Below are positions 1-7,418 of a stretch of DNA of 10,645 bases, piece after piece (the first letter of the stretch is position 1; each line of letters starts with the position of its first letter). The translations under genes were made by a program, and so were the position numbers. The notes under the pieces are model-generated. The model was not told where the DNA came from. It ran no database searches and saw only the letters and a list, made by a program, of their open reading frames with translations. The DNA lies in assembly GCA_025353525.1 (NCBI GenBank), contig JANXOO010001303.1, positions 1 through 10,645 on the forward strand, written 5' to 3'. This DNA is from Schlesneria sp. (GTDB lineage Bacteria; Planctomycetota; Planctomycetia; Planctomycetales; Planctomycetaceae).

Positions 1-3000
1 GCCAACTTCACGCTGCATGACAAACCGCCCTGCTCCGTCAGCAATCAGTGTCGGCGATCGCTGATCTCGCTTGAGAGTTGGCGCTGTTGAATGGGGGCCG
101 AGTTCGCGAACGAGTCGAATGTTCTCCCAGCCGAGCGACCGGGCATGCTCGATCAGTCTTCGTGCCTCCGCGTCGACTTCCCCGTGTGTGGGTTCGGGAT
201 CAGTCACCTGGTCAACGACCGCCTGGCGATCTGCGGACCACGATTGCAATCCGGGTGCGTAAGACGGCAAGTCCTGCAAGATCCCGGTCAGCGGATGTAT
301 GGGACGCAAAAGCCATGAGGAGTTGCTGCCGACGTAACCCCTGCCGTTGACGTGCGATCTGACGTACCTGTCGGAGAATCGGAAGTTTTCCTGCCAACTC
401 CAACCGTCACTGTCCCAGTCGTTGATTTGTCTGGAGCGGTCCGAAAAATTTGACGTGACTTCCCCGCGAAAACCTGAAGGTATACCAACGGAATCGTAGT
501 CACGTTCCAATCGGTCCAAAGCCCAGTCTGAGGCCGAATCCCGCGCTTCCGGAATGGCCATACTTGGCTTTCCGGCATTGGTAGTGGCAAGCTTTGGAAG
601 TTTGATGTTTCCTGGTCTGCGCCGTAACCAGGTCAATTGTCTTGCACCGAATTCGCCTCTGACTGCTTCGAAAGTGATACCTTTATTTTCCTCGCGGAAA
701 TCAGGAGATTGCGGGTGTGTAGAGTCATTGACCGTGAATTCAACCAGGCCATCCATGTCCATTAGCGGATCCGAGTTGACATTGATGTAATTCAGGAATG
801 TGCCATTTGTCGTTTGATTGGTGGTGCCGAAGTTGAAATCCGGGATGATAAAAGAGCTATTTGGAACGACTCCATCGCCGTTAATATCCCGGCCTGACAG
901 TGCCACCTCACCCGTGAAACGGTAGAGTTGCGTCAAGTTCGGATTCATCCGTTTCTGAACATCGACTGAAAACAGTAATTGATTCCTGGGGTTAATACCT
1001 CCATCAGGCAGTTTGAAGTATAAGTCATAATCGTTGAACGATTCTCCCCACCTGTTGAATACGTTCCAGGGCATTGACGTTGGATTTGTCGCCAGGACGT
1101 ATCCGAGTTGCCAGGCCGAGCGGCGCCGGATCACTGATTCCCATGCGATCCGGGCCGGGTTGGCCGCAGCCTCTTTTGCTTGTTCCATTTGTTGAATGGC
1201 GTGTTCGAGCAATCGTACTTCGGACTGTTCCGCGCGAGTCAGCCGTTCCAGACGCTGAAGGTCCGATGCCGGTCGGTTCCCGGCGACGCTTCGTTCGTAG
1301 CCGGTCAGTGCCGATGTCGCTCGTGACCGAGCCTGAAGCAAGCGCTCTTTGGCTTCCACAAGTGGATCGGGATGTGATTGTCCATGGTCGGCCACAACAG
1401 GAATCAATGCCGGTGCCGGGTACATGGCCCAGTGATCTTTGCGACCTCGATCGACTTTGAATTGCTCGTACATGGCCTCGGTCTCGAGCACAAGCAGCGA
1501 CGTGAACGGCGACATCACATACATCGATTTGCTCAGTTCAATAATCGGCGCCTTGTGTTCTGCCGCACCGAGTGCGACGAGTCGGTCAATTTCGAATTTG
1601 GCCCAGGTGCGAGGCAGATGGCCGCTGCCGGAATCGGATTCCCCCGTTGGTTGAGTTGCGAGTGTGATGCGTTGATTCCGACGGGTGGCACTGTCCGGAA
1701 TGTCCAGAGTCCGGGAATACTGCTTTCCGTCGATTTTTCCAGTTAAAGTGACCGATTTTGGTAACGATTGACCCCGTGGAAAACGAGCCACTGCAGCCAG
1801 TTCCTGTCCGTGAGCCAGGGATTTGGTGAGCAACAGGAACGGCGCGGTGGACGCGGCATCGGACGATTCGACAGTGATCTCTGTCAGGCGAGGTGCGTTA
1901 AGAGTACTGAGCAAATCGAAGGCGCGCCAGGTGACTGCTTCATCGGGATTGATCTGAGTCACGTGGCCTCCACTGCGGCCAGCGGCACTCTCCATGAATG
2001 ATTTGGACCAGCGTTTTCCCACTGCGACTCCGACATATCGTGCTGTCGGTGGCAACAGCCGCATCAACGTGGTCTCGTCCCGGACTCCCAGAACAGGAAT
2101 GCCGGTCCCCAGATGCACAATCCATGTCTCGCGGTTGGAGTGAACGTGCGTTTGCACGGCTTGCAACGACTGCTCGAGATCGAGTGCTCCAATCGGTGCG
2201 ACGCCATTCAGGAACTGACGGGCGGCGGCGATGTTGTCGATGGAACATTCGGCCGGTTGATGTCGGAACGATTCGGCTTGAGTCCCCGCGCGGACGATCG
2301 AAAACGTATCGCTGTGTTCTGCATTTTCAAGCAATACGTTCACGATCTGTCGTTGCGTCCCGGCAAGGATCGTATTCCGGTCGGCGGAGTTTTCAACGAG
2401 GAAGACCCAGTGTTTGGGCGACCGACTCGCAGCGGTATTCAATTCGGGCCGCTGGCGAAGCATCAGGTACTGAAACCCGTCTTGCTCGCACGTCGACCAG
2501 GCCAGCGCCGATGCCAGCGGTGTTGTGCGCGTTTCCTGTCCGAACTCCACAATCAGGTCCCGATCGAGGACGGCGTAGTCATCGCGTCCCTCAAGGACCA
2601 GGTCTGTACCGTCGTCGCGTCCGTTCAGCAGATGCGATGGCGAGTACCACGTTGTTCCTGCTGCTGCTTTCGCACGGACGGAGGTCGACCATTCTCGTAC
2701 GCCATCAAGATTGTGTCCGTTCGGAAAACGATAGACGGTCTTTCCGTAATCGTTCGGCAACCGTTGCGTATAACTGAGCAAGATCCGTTTTTCCTGTCTC
2801 GCTTCGAGTGGAAAGACTCGCATCTGAAATGTGCTGCCATCGACCCATTCCAGCAACGCCGGGTCGCGCCGCGTGTGCCGAATTTGCTCGAATACGTTGC
2901 GTCCGTAGTCGCGTTCGACCATGCCGCCTTCCATCAGATTGCCGTTGACGTACATGGCCAGTCGCGACAGCGACGCATCGGCGGGGAGCGGGAAGCGGAA

Positions 3001-4137
3001 TGTCCCTTCAAGCTGTTGCCAGGTGTGGTTGAAGTACGTCTGATCGATTGTCGTGCGGGCGAAGCCATCTTCGATAAACACGTCGACGTGGAATTTTCGC
3101 AGCGACAGTTTCATCGCTTGCCCCTGTGGATCGACAACGGTGACGGTTCCGCCTGTGTGTTCGCTGGACGGTACGCCAATTGAGTTCGCGACGGCCATCA
3201 GATCCTTGACCCATTCGACGACGTATGCCGATCGCATGGCGGGTCGAAGTTCCGCCGACTCCGAATCGTCGACACCGGCGACAAGTTCGTGCCCTGCCGG
3301 GATCACCGCGCGGACTCCGCTGACTTGCACCTTGCCTTGCGTGACGACGACGCGGGTCGCTGACGAATCCGCCTTGACGTCAAATTTTGTTCCTAACGCC
3401 GTCACCGTGCGGTGAGGCGTCTCGACGACGAAGCGTTCGGAACCGGGTGTCGGATTGACTTCGATGAAAATCTCGCCTGTCAGCAGTTTGACACGCCGCT
3501 GTTCGATGATGGTGACTTGCGACTGTTCGTTCATGGAGAGGATTGATCCGTCGGGCAAGGCGACTCGTCGCTTCTCACGCAGGCTGGTGCTGAGAGTCTG
3601 CCCGGTTTTCGCCTGCGTCAGCGAATTGCCGGTTGCAGACGGTTCCCCGCTGACGGCAGTCGTGGACTTTGCGGCGATCAATCCCGAGGGACGACGATAC
3701 CGATCTGCAACGTTGAATCGCTCGTTTCTGTCAAATCGCAAACACACGAGCGCGATGCCTGCCAGAGCCACGCAGGCTACAGCGATGGAAGCGAATGCAG
3801 GCGTATGAGGCGATCGGGAGATCCTCGTCGTCGTCAACGGAACGGTCATGCCACGATGGCCGTTGTTGGGCTGCTGGCTGGTTTGAACCGGGTCACTGGC
3901 AGGAGGGTCGAGCGTGGGGATGGTCTGGTGATGTCCCTCCAACGCAGTGATCGACCTTGAAACGCTCCGCATGATGCGATTCGTCATATCGTCCGCGAGC
4001 GGTCGCGTCTCGACAGCATCAAGGCACGCTGCGATGTCGGCGTCCGACTCGTAATGATCGAGATCGCGCAGTGCTGCCAGAATCCGATTGCGAAAGAGGT
4101 CATCGGGAACTGCGTTCTGGTCAAATCGTTCATTCAT
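1..4137 (-). CDS. Giant FecR-VIT-vWA membrane protein, putative anti-sigma partner (3' end beyond window)
   Basis: The frame is open from an ATG at 4137 to the window edge, giving at least 1379 residues with no in-frame stop; the C-terminus lies outside. Residues 1-110 are hydrophilic and probably cytoplasmic. A single hydrophobic helix follows at about 112-132. A FecR-like domain spans about 185-285 (RVALPDGS near 188, GTKFDVKAD near 248). A VIT domain spans about 325-480 (FRFPLPADA, GGMVERDYG). A vWA-like domain spans about 575-760, with its metal site degenerate (ENSAD at 582-586). Residues about 925-995 look like a coiled coil, and calcium-loop-like stretches occur at 1084-1091 and 1239-1248. 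The start is fixed by an ATGA overlap with the upstream ECF sigma factor, which implies translational coupling. By analogy with FecR-type regulators, the N-terminus may bind that sigma factor while the bulk lies outside the cytoplasmic membrane; this is inference. No HxxxCxxC zinc anti-sigma motif is visible. The exact function is unknown. Confidence 0.88.
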   Translation of the reverse strand, partial: MNERFDQNAVPDDLFRNRILAALRDLDHYESDADIAACLDAVETRPLADDMTNRIMRSVSRSITALEGHHQTIPTLDPPASDPVQTSQQPNNGHRGMTVPLTTTRISRSPHTPAFASIAVACVALAGIALVCLRFDRNERFNVADRYRRPSGLIAAKSTTAVSGEPSATGNSLTQAKTGQTLSTSLREKRRVALPDGSILSMNEQSQVTIIEQRRVKLLTGEIFIEVNPTPGSERFVVETPHRTVTALGTKFDVKADSSATRVVVTQGKVQVSGVRAVIPAGHELVAGVDDSESAELRPAMRSAYVVEWVKDLMAVANSIGVPSSEHTGGTVTVVDPQGQAMKLSLRKFHVDVFIEDGFARTTIDQTYFNHTWQQLEGTFRFPLPADASLSRLAMYVNGNLMEGGMVERDYGRNVFEQIRHTRRDPALLEWVDGSTFQMRVFPLEARQEKRILLSYTQRLPNDYGKTVYRFPNGHNLDGVREWSTSVRAKAAAGTTWYSPSHLLNGRDDGTDLVLEGRDDYAVLDRDLIVEFGQETRTTPLASALAWSTCEQDGFQYLMLRQRPELNTAASRSPKHWVFLVENSADRNTILAGTQRQIVNVLLENAEHSDTFSIVRAGTQAESFRHQPAECSIDNIAAARQFLNGVAPIGALDLEQSLQAVQTHVHSNRETWIVHLGTGIPVLGVRDETTLMRLLPPTARYVGVAVGKRWSKSFMESAAGRSGGHVTQINPDEAVTWRAFDLLSTLNAPRLTEITVESSDAASTAPFLLLTKSLAHGQELAAVARFPRGQSLPKSVTLTGKIDGKQYSRTLDIPDSATRRNQRITLATQPTGESDSGSGHLPRTWAKFEIDRLVALGAAEHKAPIIELSKSMYVMSPFTSLLVLETEAMYEQFKVDRGRKDHWAMYPAPALIPVVADHGQSHPDPLVEAKERLLQARSRATSALTGYERSVAGNRPASDLQRLERLTRAEQSEVRLLEHAIQQMEQAKEAAANPARIAWESVIRRRSAWQLGYVLATNPTSMPWNVFNRWGESFNDYDLYFKLPDGGINPRNQLLFSVDVQKRMNPNLTQLYRFTGEVALSGRDINGDGVVPNSSFIIPDFNFGTTNQTTNGTFLNYINVNSDPLMDMDGLVEFTVNDSTHPQSPDFREENKGITFEAVRGEFGARQLTWLRRRPGNIKLPKLATTNAGKPSMAIPEARDSASDWALDRLERDYDSVGIPSGFRGEVTSNFSDRSRQINDWDSDGWSWQENFRFSDRYVRSHVNGRGYVGSNSSWLLRPIHPLTGILQDLPSYAPGLQSWSADRQAVVDQVTDPEPTHGEVDAEARRLIEHARSLGWENIRLVRELGPHSTAPTLKRDQRSPTLIADGAGRFVMQREVG

Positions 4138-4781
4138 TGTTTTGATTCCTCATAAAACCCGCGTTGCCGGATCTCGTTTCGCAGTCGTTCGAGTGCCCGC
4201 CGTCGATAGACTCGAACAGTCGATGCGGGGATTCCGAGTTCATGTGCCAGATCGTGGCTTGCAACGATTCCGTCGCGTGATTCAGCGTCAGCAAGAACGA
4301 TGCGTCGTTGATTCTCTGGCAGCAGAGCCAGCAGTTCATGCAGTTGTTCTGACGGGATGCGCAGTTCATGCGGCGGATCGTCCTTTCGAGACTCGCTGGC
4401 CCGATTGTCGACTTCAGTGTGATCGTTCTGTCGAGGATCAGTCGTTTCAGCAAGAAGAACCGGATCGGTGCTCAATTCCAGTTTTCTCGCTTTGTGCCAT
4501 CCGAGCTTTAACACATCACGAGCCACGTTTTCTGCGATGCGAAAGAACCAGACGCGAAGTGACGCGCGTTGCGGATCGAACCGGGACCGATGCTGCCACA
4601 TGCGAAACAACGCCGTTGCCAGAGCATCTTCAATATCCGTCGCGGTGAGCTGCCCAGCAAAACGCTGCTTGAGTAACGCAACGACTGGTGGCCCGTGCGT
4701 TCGCAAAATGACTTCCAAAACAGCGTCATCGCCTGCTCGCAGCCGCGAACCGGGATCCAAAGGAGAATTGCTGCGAGTCAT
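4134..4781 (-). CDS. ECF-type RNA polymerase sigma factor (sigma-70 family)
   Basis: This 215-residue protein has the two-domain layout of extracytoplasmic-function sigma factors, which direct RNA polymerase to a small set of promoters. The sigma-2 region is at about 22-93 (TDIEDALATALFRMWQHRSRFD, then the SLRVWFFRIAENVARD stretch typical of region 2.4). A polar linker of about 50 residues follows. Sigma-4 is at about 145-205, with LPENQRRIVLADAE and the helix-turn-helix HELGIPASTVRVYRRRALERL. The linker is rich in D, E, S and R and is longer than in minimal ECF factors. Its TGA overlaps the ATG of the FecR-VIT-vWA gene, so the two form an operon and probably a sigma/anti-sigma pair. No strong Shine-Dalgarno sequence precedes the ATG. 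I cannot assign the ECF subgroup or target promoters from sequence alone. Confidence 0.9.
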   Translation of the reverse strand: MTRSNSPLDPGSRLRAGDDAVLEVILRTHGPPVVALLKQRFAGQLTATDIEDALATALFRMWQHRSRFDPQRASLRVWFFRIAENVARDVLKLGWHKARKLELSTDPVLLAETTDPRQNDHTEVDNRASESRKDDPPHELRIPSEQLHELLALLPENQRRIVLADAESRDGIVASHDLAHELGIPASTVRVYRRRALERLRNEIRQRGFYEESKQ

Positions 4782-5056
4782 ATCGCATCCGTTGCTGGAA
4801 ATTTGAAGTGTACGACAATCGAGCTGTCTGCCACGAATATATACGCGAAGCTGTTACAACGGGTCGAAGATTCCGGGACGCGGCAATTCTGCGGGCAGTT
4901 ACGAATGGTGCGTTCATTGAAAGATGGATTCGGTGGAAATCACCAATTTCCCGATCATTTCAGGGCATTCTGCGGAGGGGTGCCCCTATGTGAACGTCTC
5001 AAACGATGCCGGGTGACGATCGTCGATTGGCCATCATCGTCGACGCCCTCACGTAG

Positions 5057-5072
5057 TGGCACAGAAATTGCT
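5057..5072 (+). promoter_or_regulatory. Sigma-54 (RpoN) -24/-12 promoter
   Basis: The sequence TGGCAC-agaaa-TTGCT matches the sigma-54 consensus (TGGCAC, five bases, TTGCA/T), with GG and GC at the required 10-base distance. It is followed by a T-rich stretch. It points rightward, with transcription expected to start near 5083, about 175 bases before the 64-residue gene at 5257. Sigma-54 promoters need an enhancer-binding ATPase; none is encoded in this window. The palindrome at 5015-5024 is unusually close for a typical activator site, so I do not assign it that role. The match is visible; its activity is inferred. Confidence 0.6.
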
Positions 5073-5178
5073 TTTAGCGTTCATGTTTGTACCCGGGGCA
5101 ATCAGGCTAATTGCGAATCCTTGGCGAATTCGACGATGAGATTTCATGACAATTGATTCAGGAGTCGGTTTTGTCGAG

Positions 5179-5205
5179 TTGACGCGGCCACTGAGTGTGT
5201 AAGAT
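5179..5205 (+). promoter_or_regulatory. Possible sigma-70-type promoter for small acidic gene
   Basis: TTGACG at 5179-5184 and TAAGAT at 5200-5205 resemble -35 and -10 boxes. The 15-base spacer is shorter than the ideal 17, so this is a weak call. It would start transcription about 45 bases before the ATG at 5257 and could serve as a housekeeping promoter alongside the upstream sigma-54 site. Confidence 0.28.
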
Positions 5206-5256
5206 GGTTTGAGCCAGCTGACTCGCTCGATGGATTAAAACGAGAGGTGGCGTTCA

Positions 5257-5451
5257 ATGAACAACCCGTTGATCTGGTGTTGCGGCAAGGATGAGTTTTT
5301 CGTATTCGATGACGTGGACCAAGACTGGATTGGTCCCTTCGATACTCTCGAAGAAGCGGAAGAAATCGCACATGAATCCAGGCATTCTTTAACGAGCGTC
5401 CAGCATCAAACTCTCGGTCGTCACAAAGACCTTCCAAAAATGACGTCGTGA
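5257..5451 (+). CDS. Small acidic protein of unknown function (64 aa)
   Basis: I do not recognise this protein as a named family. It is 64 residues long. The N-terminal half is aromatic and acidic (IWCCGKDEFFVFDDVDQDW), followed by GPFDTLEEAEEIA, which reads like a beta-strand segment leading into an amphipathic helix. The C-terminal 20 residues are polar and probably disordered. The start is supported by a good Shine-Dalgarno stretch, GAGAGGTGG, about 7-12 bases before the ATG. Two candidate promoters lie upstream (sigma-54 at 5057, sigma-70-like at 5179) and a terminator-like hairpin downstream (5518-5531), so it looks like a self-contained transcription unit. No signal peptide or membrane segment is visible. 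The two adjacent cysteines (residues 8-9) are not part of a clear metal motif. A cytoplasmic regulatory or binding role is possible but unsupported. Confidence 0.65.
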   Translation: MNNPLIWCCGKDEFFVFDDVDQDWIGPFDTLEEAEEIAHESRHSLTSVQHQTLGRHKDLPKMTS

Positions 5452-5780
5452 CCACCCCGAAACGACGTTGATTGACGTTGGGATTTCGTACAAATTACAT
5501 CATCAGAGATTTGTTGCGCCCCCCGTGGGGCTTTCGGGATATTTTTTGTGCCGATGACTCAGGGCGCCGCGGGAAGATCCGCTCCGCTCGGCCGCGGGGC
5601 CGGCTTGTTGTTGCCTCTCAGGCAGTAAATGAGACCGGAGACGCTTCTCCTTGTCACTGTTCCTGCTCTATTCCAGGCAACTCGCAACGAACGTCATGAC
5701 AATTGCGGAATGCATGGATTGCGACATCGTTTACCCTCATTCGACATTCGTCGACGCGACGCTTGCGTTCGTCAGGCGAG
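5452..5780. other. Intergenic region with terminator-like hairpin and GC-rich element
   Basis: About 330 bases between the small acidic gene and the convergent zinc-ribbon gene. It holds a terminator-like hairpin (5518-5531) and a GC-rich segment with two CCGCGG palindromes at about 5565-5600, which resembles the element at 7418-7449. The open frame running across it would read through the terminator, has no ribosome site and looks non-coding. Confidence 0.5.
5518..5544 (+). terminator. Probable intrinsic terminator after small acidic gene
   Basis: The stem GCCCC/GGGGC with loop CCGT (5518-5531) is followed by TTT and, after a short gap, by a run of six T (up to about 5547). It sits 66 bases after the stop of the 64-residue gene. 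The stem is short but all G-C; the interrupted T tract makes it imperfect. Confidence 0.5.
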
Positions 5781-6041
5781 TCACTTGCGACGAGGTGTTT
5801 TGACGTCGTCGCTGGACTTCTTCATATTCTGGGAATCGAATTCTTCGCTTTTCGACGATTGGTCGGGTTTTGACATTGGCACCCAGAACGGAACGCGAAA
5901 CAGCTTGCCACAATCGCGACATCGTGCAAGCGGAAGCAAGATCCAAAGAAGTGGAATGTACCCCCACAGGGTACTTCGCCGAAGACTCGGCGAACCACAT
6001 TTCCGACAGTCCATCATTTGGCCCTGAAAATCTGTGATCAT
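5781..6041 (-). CDS. Small zinc-ribbon protein with hydrophobic central segment (86 aa)
   Basis: The protein carries two CxxC knuckles, CRKC at about 12-15 and CRDC at about 41-44, the arrangement of a zinc ribbon that binds one Zn2+. Between them lies a strongly hydrophobic stretch, WGYIPLLWILLPLA, long enough to contact or partly enter the membrane. The C-terminal 30 residues are charged and likely disordered. The first ATG (6041) has no clear ribosome site. The adjacent methionines at residues 9-10 (near 6014-6017), just before the DCRKC motif, are a credible alternative start and would give about 77 residues. A well-spaced promoter lies immediately upstream (6069-6096), which supports a real gene. 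The function is unknown; such mini zinc ribbons often act in protein or nucleic-acid contacts. It is divergent from moxR. Confidence 0.65.
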   Translation of the reverse strand: MITDFQGQMMDCRKCGSPSLRRSTLWGYIPLLWILLPLARCRDCGKLFRVPFWVPMSKPDQSSKSEEFDSQNMKKSSDDVKTPRRK

Positions 6042-6068
6042 TCAGAATGGAAATCGATTGAAGTCCGC

Positions 6069-6096
6069 ATTTTATCGTGTCACGCGTGATTCGCAA
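6069..6096 (-). promoter_or_regulatory. Sigma-70-type promoter for zinc-ribbon gene
   Basis: On the minus strand, TTGCGA (complement of 6091-6096) and TAAAAT (complement of 6069-6074, five of six bases of the -10 consensus) are separated by 16 bases. Transcription would begin near 6062, about 20 bases before the first ATG of the zinc-ribbon gene. Confidence 0.45.
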
Positions 6097-6286
6097 CGGA
6101 ACTCGATAAATCTGGCGGCAGATACTTGTTCGGGAGCAAGATCGCACATCGGGTTTTCGTCGCGATTTTTGCGACTTCTGGTCGATTGCGGGTTGAAAAC
6201 ATGGCCGTGACCTGCCAAATTCTGCTGATTGTTGCATACCAGCGGCATACTGTCGGGAACATTGGATCGAGGAGCAAGTCCGGACT

Positions 6287-7276
6287 ATGAGTGTAGATAT
6301 TCAGCGGATCAAGGAGCAGGTTCTCAAGCATGCGGATCAGCTTGAACAAGTGAAAATGGAGGTTCGCAAGGTTCTTGTCGGGCAGGATGCCATGTTGTCG
6401 CGGCTACTGATCGCCATGCTGGCGGGTGGCCATGTCCTGCTCGAAGGATTGCCGGGGCTTGCGAAAACAACGGCGATCAAGGGATTGGCAAACGCGCTGC
6501 ATTGCAAGTTCAATCGCATCCAGTTTACTCCCGATTTGCTTCCCGCTGATTTGATCGGGACCATGATTTACAATCCGCGTGAAGGTTCGTTCGGAACTCG
6601 TAAAGGACCCATTTTCGCCAATTTGATTCTGGCTGACGAAATCAACCGGGCTCCTTCCAAAGTGCAATCGGCGTTGCTTGAAGCGATGCAGGAGCATCAG
6701 GTGACGATCGGCGAAGAAACGTATCCGCTCGAAGAACCGTTTCTCGTGATGGCGACGCAGAATCCGATCGAGCAGGAAGGGACTTATCCGCTGCCGGAAG
6801 CTCAAGTTGATCGCTTCATGTTGAAGATCATTGTCGATTATCCAACAAAAGCGGAAGAGCGAAAGGTGGTCGATTCGGTACTCGACGGTATTCGCCGCGA
6901 AGTGAAACCGGTTCTGGAACCGCAGCAACTGGCCGAGATCAAACAGACGGTCACTTCGATCTATATGGATGACAAAGTCAAGGATTATGTGCTGGATGTT
7001 GTGGCCGCAACCCGGCGTCCGGACGATTTTCGATTGAAAGAGCTGAAACCGTTGATTGAATACGGTGCCTCACCACGGGCTTCGATCAATCTGTGCCTCG
7101 CAGCGCGAGCGAATGCGTTTCTGGCAGGACGAGGATACGTGACACCACAGGATGTCAAAGATATCGCGCCTGATGTGCTGCGTCACCGCGTGATTCTGAC
7201 CTATGAGGCCGAGGCGGAACAGATGACCTCGGACGATATCGTCCGCAAAATTCTGGAATCAGTGCCAGTCCCGTAG
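6287..7276 (+). CDS. moxR: MoxR-family AAA+ ATPase
   Basis: This 329-residue protein is a complete MoxR ATPase, a family of AAA+ machines that use ATP to remodel or assemble partner proteins, often with vWA-domain proteins. Visible motifs: Walker A GLPGLAKT at 54-61, Walker B LILADEIN at 113-120, sensor 1 ATQNP at 156-160, the arginine finger in EAQVDRF (R176), and sensor 2 in GASPRA (R264) of the lid domain. Length is normal for the family. The ATG at 6287 is preceded by GAGGAG 12 bases upstream, slightly distant but the best site. MoxR genes usually lead an operon with a DUF58 protein and vWA or transglutaminase genes. Here the gene is followed by intergenic DNA and then a convergent mraZ, so it stands alone. 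Its client is therefore unknown; the vWA-like giant protein at 1-4137 is the only vWA relative in the window. Confidence 0.95.
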   Translation: MSVDIQRIKEQVLKHADQLEQVKMEVRKVLVGQDAMLSRLLIAMLAGGHVLLEGLPGLAKTTAIKGLANALHCKFNRIQFTPDLLPADLIGTMIYNPREGSFGTRKGPIFANLILADEINRAPSKVQSALLEAMQEHQVTIGEETYPLEEPFLVMATQNPIEQEGTYPLPEAQVDRFMLKIIVDYPTKAEERKVVDSVLDGIRREVKPVLEPQQLAEIKQTVTSIYMDDKVKDYVLDVVAATRRPDDFRLKELKPLIEYGASPRASINLCLAARANAFLAGRGYVTPQDVKDIAPDVLRHRVILTYEAEAEQMTSDDIVRKILESVPVP

Positions 7277-7418
7277 GTTATGCTTCAGCATATCGGGTTC
7301 GTGAGGTGATTGTGGGGATGGGAAATGAGAAATAGAAGAGAGCAGAAGATGAAGGCGAAAGAAGTTGAAATGAACACACGCTGAACCCCAAGCTCCAACT
7401 ACAGCCTGGAAGTCACTC

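Larger units (their letters stand above)
4782..5256. other. Long intergenic region between divergent sigma-factor operon and small acidic gene
   Basis: About 475 bases with no convincing gene. On the minus strand, the expected leader of the sigma-factor operon holds an AT-rich stretch (TATATT, complementary to bases near 4838-4845), but I could not pair it with a well-spaced -35 box. A 10-bp palindrome, GACGATCGTC, lies at 5015-5024, about 30 bases before a sigma-54 promoter at 5057-5072. A weaker sigma-70-like promoter lies at 5179-5205. Open frames crossing this region lack ribosome sites and recognisable protein character. Confidence 0.6.

Noticed and set aside
2113..3183. Plus-strand open frame of 356 codons
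   Set aside because: Lies fully antisense to the FecR-VIT-vWA gene, whose frame is continuous and carries recognisable domains. The plus-strand product has no domain character or ribosome site.
4695..5156. Plus-strand open frame of 153 codons ahead of the small gene
   Set aside because: Starts inside the sigma-factor gene on the opposite strand, runs through the sigma-54 promoter, and shows no family features or ribosome site.
5472..5699. Plus-strand open frame of 75 codons
   Set aside because: Crosses the terminator-like hairpin and the GC-rich palindromic element and has no ribosome site; probably non-coding.
5144..5705. 12-base direct repeat TCATGACAATTG at 5144-5155 and 5694-5705 flanking the small gene
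   Set aside because: A few 12-base repeats are expected by chance in 10 kb, and there are no inverted ends, integrase or transposase to suggest an insertion.
6159..6175. GTCGC/GCGAC hairpin in the moxR upstream region
   Set aside because: Five-base stem with no tail or conserved surroundings; not distinguishable from chance.
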